Positions 5,834-10,922 of a stretch of DNA of 10,922 bases are shown in pieces (positions within the stretch are counted from its first letter, which is position 1; the number at the start of each line of letters is the position of its first letter). Location: positions 1 to 10,922 of the forward strand of contig JAFDCC010000198.1 of NCBI GenBank assembly GCA_019312985.1. The letters run 5' to 3'. The notes below the pieces were generated by a model, which was not told the DNA's origin, did no database searches, and saw nothing but the letters and a program-made list of their open reading frames with translations. A program made the translations under genes and the position numbers. The DNA is from Deltaproteobacteria bacterium (GTDB lineage: Bacteria > Desulfobacterota > Desulfobulbia > Desulfobulbales > BM004).

Positions 5834-6673
5834 TTACTGGGTAATGCTTGCTTCTTCAATGATCACCCTGTAGGAGTAGCCGGAGCCAAAATCCTTGTTG
5901 GCTGCAAGGATACCCTCAACGGTTATGATGTCCCAATCAGCCTCGGGATCCTGCGAAGTAGTTACGACAAGATCGTGGGTTGGGTCATCGGGGCTTCCGG
6001 TGCCGTCCTGGATGTGAATCCAGTTGCGGCCCATGATGCCCGGCGAAACCTTGACAACCTTGCCCCTGACCATAATGGTCTTGCCATTGAGTTCTTCTGC
6101 CTTGGTGTAGATCTCGGCAACCGTAAAACTGTTTTCGCCGGGGGCCTTTTCCACCTTGATCTCTCCCAGCGGCACGACCGCCTTCACGCTGCCGGTTGCC
6201 ATGCCCACTGCAGCGTCCAATGCCGAGCCGCTCTCAGAGGTAAGGGCCTGGGAAAAGGATTCTGCTCCGGAGCCTGCAGCAGGGAGGCCAGGCATGCTGC
6301 TTCCGGCTCCCACCAGACCGCTGGAGAAAACGATTTCCGGAAAGGTGCGGTCCAGGCTCTTGCTGAAGAAATTCTGCATAACCATGCCGTCAAGGTAGGT
6401 CACTTCGTCACCGACCTTGATATCAGCCTGGTTTACCGCTATCCATTTTGCGCCTTCAGCAGTTTCCACATTCAGGTAAGTGTAGCCCGCTGCGTCCATG
6501 GTTTCCAGCACCTTTCCCGTGACAGGGGTGGCAGGCGCACCGGCTAATTCGGGAGCGGCCTGCTGGCCTGCCGGCTGGGGCGTTGCTGCCTGATCCTTGG
6601 ACTTGTCCCCGCTGCAGGCAGTCAGGCCGAGGATGAGAATAATGCTGCATAAGAGTGAAATAACTTTGTTCAT
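5834..6673 (-). CDS. Lipoprotein with two likely OB-fold domains
   Basis: A 279-residue predicted lipoprotein of unknown function. The N-terminus is a type II signal peptide (MNKVISLLCSIILILG) ending in the lipobox LTAC with Cys20; Ser21-Gly22 at +2/+3 would allow outer-membrane sorting. An Ala/Pro/Gln linker (about 28-50) follows. Region 52-117 (TGKVLETMDAAGYTYLNVET...) resembles the small GxVxExxxxxxYTYlxv OB-like domain seen in NrfJ-type periplasmic proteins. A Gly/Ser/Ala linker (about 120-165) leads to a second region (about 180-279), with GKTIMVRGKVVKVSPGIMGRNWIHIQDG and a final strand YRVIIEEASI, typical of a bacterial OB-fold. The start has an excellent site, AAGGAGG, 7 bases upstream. 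It is a single-gene unit with its own terminator. Domain calls are by eye. Confidence 0.85.
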   Translation of the reverse strand: MNKVISLLCSIILILGLTACSGDKSKDQAATPQPAGQQAAPELAGAPATPVTGKVLETMDAAGYTYLNVETAEGAKWIAVNQADIKVGDEVTYLDGMVMQNFFSKSLDRTFPEIVFSSGLVGAGSSMPGLPAAGSGAESFSQALTSESGSALDAAVGMATGSVKAVVPLGEIKVEKAPGENSFTVAEIYTKAEELNGKTIMVRGKVVKVSPGIMGRNWIHIQDGTGSPDDPTHDLVVTTSQDPEADWDIITVEGILAANKDFGSGYSYRVIIEEASITQ

Positions 6674-6842
6674 TGAATACCCTCCTTGATTTTTAAATAC
6701 CAGATGACTTTGTCTCGGGAAAATTTTCCAGGCCCCACCAGAACCTGTCGTCTTTTCACTTGTCGTTGAATACAGCCGGAATGTCTCCGGCCAAAAAGTA
6801 TTAACACAATAAGCGTTTGTCCCCTTAATAACAAGGGGTGTG
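6674..6842 (-). other. Leader region of the lipoprotein gene with small hairpins and a 12-base palindrome
   Basis: No gene is seen here. In minus-strand order it holds CCCCTT/AAGGGG (6838-6833 with 6826-6821, loop of 6), GCCGGA/TCCGGC (around 6775-6792, loop of 5), and the perfect palindrome GGAAAATTTTCC (6718-6729). None of the hairpins is followed by a T-run on the minus strand, so they do not look like terminators of the upstream hydrolase gene. I recognise no known riboswitch class. Confidence 0.4.
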
Positions 6843-6871
6843 AATATAAATCATAATTTTAATTTCAGCAA
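6843..6871 (-). promoter_or_regulatory. Candidate promoter of the lipoprotein gene
   Basis: On the minus strand TTGCTG (6871-6866), 17 bases, then TATATT (6848-6843): 3/6 and 5/6 matches to sigma70 boxes in an AT-rich stretch. It would give a leader of roughly 160 bases containing two small hairpins (see the next entry). Confidence 0.35.
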
Positions 6872-6913
6872 GTGATGCGAATATTGCCGGTTGGACGAGG
6901 AGTGTCAATATCG

Positions 6914-7444
6914 TCAGCCGGCCAGAAGGGGGAAAACGTTTTTTTCCAGGGCCCTGGCCCAGACTTCATAGCCGGCTTCACTTAAATGAACCCCGTCCGG
7001 CTCGTAGTAGGCGTTGATGGCCTGGGAATTTTCGTCAAGAAAGAGAGGGTAAAGGTCCAGGAAGTGAACACGCCTTTCCGCGGCAATCCGCTCCAGCCTC
7101 CGGTTGACCCGGGGGACAGCTTCGCCGAGAAAGAAAAAGTCAATGGGCAACAGGCTCGTCATGACAATAAGACTTTTCGGGTAGTTCTTCTGCAGCAGGC
7201 TGATAATCTTTTCGTAGGTCGCCAGGAAGGTGTAATCCTCCATGGCAATGTTGTTGGTGCCGGTCATCACCACGACCAGGTCGGCTGCCGGGATTCTTGC
7301 GGTGATACCCGGCAGCCTCGCCAGCAGCCCTTCAGCCGTTTCCCCCGCAGAGCCGAAATTGGCAATGCGGCTGGCGGGAAAGCGTTCCTGCCAGTTGAAG
7401 AATTCGATTAACGAGTCGCCGATGAAGAGAAAATTTCCGGTCAT
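6914..7444 (-). CDS. SGNH/GDSL-family hydrolase
   Basis: A 176-residue esterase-like enzyme of the SGNH fold without signal peptide, so probably cytoplasmic. The blocks are complete: FIGDSL with nucleophile S11 (block I), ANFGSAG with oxyanion G31 (block II), TGTNNI with N64/N65 (block III) and DGVHLSEAGY with D150 and H153 (block V). This is the pattern of TesA-like or platelet-activating-factor acetylhydrolase-like lipases, acetyl esterases and carbohydrate esterases; the substrate is unknown. The start at 7444 puts the GDS block near the N-terminus and follows the glgX stop by only 4 bases, so translational coupling is likely. Longer in-frame starts (7459, 7540) would overlap glgX and have no ribosome binding site. 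Its position after glgX makes a carbohydrate-ester role possible but not shown. Confidence 0.9.
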   Translation of the reverse strand: MTGNFLFIGDSLIEFFNWQERFPASRIANFGSAGETAEGLLARLPGITARIPAADLVVVMTGTNNIAMEDYTFLATYEKIISLLQKNYPKSLIVMTSLLPIDFFFLGEAVPRVNRRLERIAAERRVHFLDLYPLFLDENSQAINAYYEPDGVHLSEAGYEVWARALEKNVFPLLAG

Positions 7445-7448
7445 GGTA

Positions 7449-9557
7449 TCAGGGTCCATCGGAAATGAGAACCACAGCGGCCATGGGTTCGACCGAGACG
7501 TTTTTGCCGGAGGAGAGAAGAATGCTGTTTTCTTCTGCAACGATGTCCCGGGGCGGCGGGGCGGCTGTGTCGATCAGCCGCCGCCACCTCTTCCCGGATC
7601 CCGGGGCCGGAACGGTGAACTGTACCGTTTCTGTCGGGTGGCCGCTCAGCATGACGAAAAAGTCATTGTCAGGCTCTCCTTCTGCCCCCCGGCCTTCGAG
7701 AAGAAACGCCAGGCTTCTTGCTTCCGCCGACCAGTCGACGCTGCCGGGTCGGGATGACTGCCACCTTATGGGGTGGTGCAGTTCGTGTTCCAGGTCCGAG
7801 AAAAAATCGGATCTCCTGAAAACCGGATGTTTTTTCCGCAGCCCAATGAGAAGACGGAAAAAACGGAAAAGATCATGGTTTTTTTTCTGCAGGCGCCAGT
7901 CAATCCAGCTCAGTGGCCCGTCATGGCAGTAGGCGTTGTTATTGCCTTGCTGGCTCCTGCCGAATTCGTCCCCGGCCAGGATCATGGGAACGCCCTGCGA
8001 CAGCATGAGAATAACCGCCATGCTCCGCATTCTTCTGGCCCGCAGCTGATTTACCGCTGCATCTTCTGTCCCCCCCTCATGGCCGCTGTTCCAGCTTATG
8101 TTATGGTCAAAGCCATCCCGGTTCTGCTCCCCGTTTTCCAGGTTGTGCTTGCTGTTGTAGCTCACCAGGTCATGGAGGGTAAAGCCGTCATGGCTGGTGA
8201 TAAAATTAATGCTGTTGTAGGGCCGGCGTAAGCTTTTTTGGAACAGGTCGGAACTGCCGGCTATCCGCGTCGCCAGGGCCGGAACCGTGCCTTCCCGGCC
8301 GCCCATGAAAGCCCGGACGTCGTCGCGGAAGTGGCCGTTCCATTCGGCCCAGCGGCCGCTGGTGGAAAAACTCCCGACCTGGTAGAGGCCGGCCGCGTCC
8401 CAGGCCTCGGCAATCATCTTTGTATTGGCCAGGATCGGATCCTCGGCGATCATTTCAACCATGGGGGGGTTTCTCAGGGGTTCGCCGTTCTGGTCCCGCC
8501 CGAGGATGGATGCAAGGTCAAAGCGGAACCCGTCAACGTGCATTTCAATGACCCAGAAATGGAGGCAGTCGATAATATGCTGCCGGACAATGGGGTGATT
8601 GCAGTTGAGGGTATTGCCGCAGCCGGTAAAGTTAAGGTATTCCCTGGTGTCGGGATCCAGGAGGTAAAAGATGGTATTGTCCAGTCCCCGGAAGTTGAGG
8701 AGCGGGCCGTTTGCGCCGCCTTCCGCCGTATGGTTGAAAACGACGTCGAGGATGACCTCTATGCCGGCCCGGTGCAGGGCCTTGACCATTTCCTTGAACT
8801 CCCTGACCTGGTTGCCGTTCCTGTTGTCAGCTGCGTAGGAAGCCTTGGGGGCACAGAAAACAATGGGGCTGTAGCCCCAGAAATTCAAAAGGGGCGCGCC
8901 GGTTGCCGGGTTGATCCTGGTGTTTTCCCTTTCATTGAATTCGGCCACCGGCATCAGTTCGACGGCCGTGATGCCAAGTTCCTGCAGGTAAGGTATTTTT
9001 TCGATAACCCCGGCAAAGGTGCCGGGATGTGTGACACCCGAACCGGGGTGCCGGGTGTAGCCCCGGACATGCATCTCGTAGATGATCGAGTCCTGGAGGG
9101 GAATCTGCAGGGGCCTGTCTCCCTGCCAGTCAAAATGGTTGTCCACCACGAGACAGCGGCGCTGGAAGCCGCTTTCCCCCGCAGTTGGATCATTCCATTT
9201 TTCGCCGCCGGCAAGGGCCCGGGCATAAGGGTCGAGCAGCAGAGTTGCGTCGTCAAAAAAGAGGCCGGACCCCTTTGGGTCGTGCGGCCCGCTTGCCCTG
9301 AAACAGTAATGCAGGTCATGATTCCGGGTCCGGAGAAGGATGTGCCAGATGTCCCCGGTTCTGTTATGGACGGGATCGAGCCTAATCTCTCCGATCCGTG
9401 ATCCTGTTGGGGTGAAGAGCACCAGCCACAGATTTTCCGCATGGCGGGAAAAGAGGGCGAAGTTTATGCCGCCGGGCGTAATGGTGGCCCCGAGCTGCAT
9501 GGGAGAGCCGGGGGAGACGTCAAAGGACCACTTGGGTGAGAGTGTGATTTTTTTCAT
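7449..9557 (-). CDS. glgX: Glycogen debranching enzyme, isoamylase type (GH13)
   Basis: Hydrolyses alpha-1,6 branch points of glycogen or limit dextrins in the cytoplasm. From the ATG at 9557 the protein has 702 residues, in the GlgX/isoamylase range. It starts with a CBM48-like domain (about 15-115, GSPMQLGATITPGGINFALFS) followed by the GH13 barrel. Region I is DVVFNHT (271-277), region II DGFRFDLA with nucleophile D347, region III MIAEAWD with acid/base E384, and region IV NFITSHDG with H456/D457. MILAGDEFGRSQQGNNNAYC (525-544) is typical of the subfamily. A C-terminal beta domain ends at about residue 700. In-frame starts at 9581 (ATG) and 9620 (TTG) add residues unlike the family; the TTG has its purine box directly against it. 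The 9557 start has only GGAA nearby. It probably heads an operon with the GDSL hydrolase. No glycogen synthase or phosphorylase gene is in view. Confidence 0.94.
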   Translation of the reverse strand: MKKITLSPKWSFDVSPGSPMQLGATITPGGINFALFSRHAENLWLVLFTPTGSRIGEIRLDPVHNRTGDIWHILLRTRNHDLHYCFRASGPHDPKGSGLFFDDATLLLDPYARALAGGEKWNDPTAGESGFQRRCLVVDNHFDWQGDRPLQIPLQDSIIYEMHVRGYTRHPGSGVTHPGTFAGVIEKIPYLQELGITAVELMPVAEFNERENTRINPATGAPLLNFWGYSPIVFCAPKASYAADNRNGNQVREFKEMVKALHRAGIEVILDVVFNHTAEGGANGPLLNFRGLDNTIFYLLDPDTREYLNFTGCGNTLNCNHPIVRQHIIDCLHFWVIEMHVDGFRFDLASILGRDQNGEPLRNPPMVEMIAEDPILANTKMIAEAWDAAGLYQVGSFSTSGRWAEWNGHFRDDVRAFMGGREGTVPALATRIAGSSDLFQKSLRRPYNSINFITSHDGFTLHDLVSYNSKHNLENGEQNRDGFDHNISWNSGHEGGTEDAAVNQLRARRMRSMAVILMLSQGVPMILAGDEFGRSQQGNNNAYCHDGPLSWIDWRLQKKNHDLFRFFRLLIGLRKKHPVFRRSDFFSDLEHELHHPIRWQSSRPGSVDWSAEARSLAFLLEGRGAEGEPDNDFFVMLSGHPTETVQFTVPAPGSGKRWRRLIDTAAPPPRDIVAEENSILLSSGKNVSVEPMAAVVLISDGP

Positions 9558-9618
9558 GCGTTCCAGGGGGCTGCCGTGCATCGGGTTGGAGCCAGGTTCA
9601 GGCTGCCAGTGTATTGAC

Positions 9619-9658
9619 AACCTGCTCTTATTGCAAGAAAAGTTTGCAGCAGCAGGTT
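9619..9658 (-). repeat. Nested inverted repeat upstream of glgX
   Basis: AACCTGCT (9619-9626) pairs with AGCAGGTT (9651-9658). Inside it TGCAA (9632-9636) pairs with TTGCA (9644-9648), with unequal internal loops (5 and 2 bases) and a 7-base end loop. It sits 60-100 bases before the chosen glgX start, in the 5' leader or promoter. No T-run follows, so it is not a simple terminator. It may be a leader structure or an operator. Confidence 0.45.
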
Positions 9659-9762
9659 CAGCGAAAAGGTTGCTGTCCCGGCCGGCCCTCGTAAACCTGT
9701 AGCCGGCAGCGCACTTTATCCCGTATTCTCGCGGAAATATCTTCTGAAAAAGAAAAAAGAGC

Positions 9763-9790
9763 TTGCCAGGTTCGCCACAGCAGGTATTTT
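9763..9790 (+). promoter_or_regulatory. Weak candidate promoter for the DUF1566 gene
   Basis: TTGCCA (9763-9768), a 16-base spacer, then TATTTT (9785-9790): 4/6 matches each. A start of transcription near 9797 would give a leader of about 55 bases. The pair lies in the only gap from which the rightward gene can be started. Confidence 0.3.
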
Positions 9791-9831
9791 ATCAGGAACA
9801 ATTCTCAAAAAGTAACACCAATTCTGATAAA
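9788..9831 (+). repeat. Inverted repeat just upstream of the DUF1566 gene
   Basis: TTTATCAG (9788-9795) and CTGATAAA (9824-9831) are perfect inverted repeats 28 bases apart. The direct repeat CAATTCT occurs within or across it at 9799-9805 and 9819-9825, a 20-base step (about two helix turns). It lies between the candidate -10 and the ribosome binding site, a position suited to an operator or a leader hairpin. Short repeats in AT-rich DNA may be chance. Confidence 0.35.
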
Positions 9832-9851
9832 TTGTCTCGACAGGAGTCGTT

Positions 9852-10793
9852 ATGAGTTTTTTTGCAAAACTGGGCATAAATCCTACCCAGGCCTCCATTG
9901 ACTGGGAGCTGCAACCGGCGGACACGTTCGGCATGTTTGAAAGCTGGGGCGGCAAGGAAAGGGTAAAGAACAAGAGTGAGCGGTTTTACTATTTTTACAT
10001 CGACAACTGGCAGCCGCCGGCCCGCCTTCTCTTTATGGAGCGGGGTATCAAGTATGCAAGGATTCTTGCCAGGATAGAGGCGCCGCAGAAGTTGATCGAT
10101 GCATGCATTGCCGACCAGGGCAAATCAACCACCCTGGATGCGAGTTACGCCATTGATGAGGCACTGAAGCTGTGGCTCCAAAAGAATGTCGTGGACAGCG
10201 GCGACTCTTCCCTGGTCATTCCGCTGAAGGGGGAGGAGGACGAGGAGATGCAGGACACCGGGCTGCCGAAGCCGTCCGACCCGGTGCCGGAACTGCAGCG
10301 GCGAACCCTGCGGCGCAGCCCCCTTGTTTTCAAAGAAGAAGAAATTGGGCGGCTGGTTGTTCAGTCGGGCCTGTTTGAACGGCGCTACAACCCGGAGGGC
10401 AATGGAGCGGGCTACCTGGTGGACAATGGTGACGGCTTGACGGTATCGGACCTGACAACGGGGCGCATGTGGCAGCGGTCCGGCAGCGAGATCAACTCAA
10501 TCCGCACCATACAGAAGTGGGTTGCCGAACTGAACCGGACCGGTTTTGCCGGTTACCATGACTGGCGGCTGCCGACCTTTGAAGAGGCCCTGTCCCTGGC
10601 GGTATATACAAAAAACAGCAGGGAACTTTACCTGCATCCGTGTTTTTCGCCGGGCCAGCCCTTTGTCTTTACAGTTGACAGGAGGGATCCCGGCGGCCAC
10701 TGGTTTGTGGATTATGCCCAGGTCCGGGTCTTCTGGGCTTCCGGCTTCAACCCCGGCGGCTTTGGCCGGGTCTGCCGCGATTTAAACGGCTAG
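9852..10793 (+). CDS. DUF1566 (Lcl C-terminal-like) protein with an unrecognised N-terminal region
   Basis: A 313-residue protein of unknown function. The C-terminal part (about 190-310) matches the DUF1566 pattern: VSDLTTGRMWQ (198-208), a helix IQKWVAELNRTG, GYHDWRLPTFEEAL (234-247), FVFTVDRRDPGGHWFVDYAQVRV, and a closing GFGRVCRD (303-310). This domain is related to C-type-lectin/FGE folds. Residues 1-115 (FFAKLGINPTQASIDWELQP, then FESWGGKERVKNKSERFYYFYIDNW and a helical IDEALKLWLQKNV) match no family I know. The linker 128-160 is acidic and then basic. There is no signal peptide, although many DUF1566 proteins are exported. CAGGAG stands 7 bases before the ATG. It is a single rightward gene facing a convergent partial gene. 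The role of the domain here, perhaps ligand or protein binding, is open. Confidence 0.85.
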   Translation: MSFFAKLGINPTQASIDWELQPADTFGMFESWGGKERVKNKSERFYYFYIDNWQPPARLLFMERGIKYARILARIEAPQKLIDACIADQGKSTTLDASYAIDEALKLWLQKNVVDSGDSSLVIPLKGEEDEEMQDTGLPKPSDPVPELQRRTLRRSPLVFKEEEIGRLVVQSGLFERRYNPEGNGAGYLVDNGDGLTVSDLTTGRMWQRSGSEINSIRTIQKWVAELNRTGFAGYHDWRLPTFEEALSLAVYTKNSRELYLHPCFSPGQPFVFTVDRRDPGGHWFVDYAQVRVFWASGFNPGGFGRVCRDLNG

Positions 10794-10800
10794 CGGTACA

Positions 10801-10814
10801 GCGCAGTCCTGCGC
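10801..10814. terminator. Small hairpin between convergent genes, weak terminator candidate
   Basis: GCGCA (10801-10805) and TGCGC (10810-10814) form a 5-pair stem with a 4-base loop in the 28-base gap between two convergent stop codons. There is no clean T-run on either side, only CTCCTTTTATT further right on the plus strand, so termination here is uncertain. Confidence 0.25.
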
Positions 10815-10821
10815 CCGGGCT

Positions 10822-10922
10822 TCAACTCCTTTTATTGGCACTCCGGATCTTCCACAGGGGGTCAATTCTTTTGATCTGATCCCGGGTGAGTTGGTCCCAG
10901 AAGACAGGGGCCGGCTGCAGCC
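10822..10922 (-). CDS. C-terminal end of an unidentified protein, cut by the right edge
   Basis: On the minus strand an open frame enters from the right edge and ends with TGA at 10824-10822. It gives 32 codons reading LQPAPVFWDQLTRDQIKR, then IDPLWKIRSANKRS. Of the other two minus frames, one stops within about 20 codons. The third stays open but gives a Gly/Ser/Arg-rich, non-protein-like reading. Codons here end mainly in G or C, as in the neighbouring genes, and the peptide has a helical, basic look typical of a protein tail. I cannot name the family from this fragment. It converges on the DUF1566 gene. Confidence 0.55.
   Translation of the reverse strand, partial: LQPAPVFWDQLTRDQIKRIDPLWKIRSANKRS

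Noticed and set aside
10400..10793. Variable region of a diversity-generating retroelement target (C-type-lectin-like C-terminus)
   Set aside because: No cluster of AAC/AAT codons near the 3' end, no second near-copy that could be a template repeat, and no reverse transcriptase gene in the window.

Overview
The window is ordinary chromosomal DNA of a GC-rich Gram-negative bacterium. A lipoprotein with a standard lipobox, a HypE maturase, a DciA (DUF721) protein, a REC-GGDEF response regulator, isoamylase-type GlgX and a DUF1566 protein together suggest Desulfobacterota (Desulfobulbales-like). This is inferred from family content only; there is no marker gene. I see no mobile element, CRISPR array, tRNA or rRNA.

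Layout. Positions 1-793 (minus): a CysM-type cysteine synthase interrupted by an in-frame TAA, with the homologous frame continuing intact to the left edge. Positions 794-1130: a divergent intergenic region with some structure potential. Positions 1131-2141 (plus): a complete hypE without other hyp genes beside it. Positions 5740-2237 (minus): five genes that look like two transcription units. The first is panE plus a HAD phosphatase, ending at a hairpin with a T-run near 4085-4107. The second is a NUDIX hydrolase, a REC-GGDEF diguanylate cyclase and dciA, joined by 4-base and 8-base overlaps. Positions 6673-5834 (minus): a lipoprotein with two likely OB-fold domains, followed by the best intrinsic terminator of the window (5781-5820). 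Positions 9557-6914 (minus): glgX and a small SGNH/GDSL hydrolase, tightly coupled. Positions 9852-10793 (plus): a cytoplasmic protein with an unrecognised N-terminal region and a C-terminal DUF1566 domain. At the right edge is the C-terminus of a minus-strand gene.

Functional picture. Most genes are housekeeping: cysteine synthesis, [NiFe]-hydrogenase cofactor assembly, pantothenate synthesis, nucleotide clean-up, glycogen debranching and a replicative helicase accessory. The items most worth a second look are the single ochre codon in the cysteine synthase, the DUF1566 fusion protein, the translationally coupled NUDIX / c-di-GMP / DciA unit, and the palindrome that could be a terminator, an operator or both. 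I do not find convincing evidence of a new defence, mobile or retroelement system.
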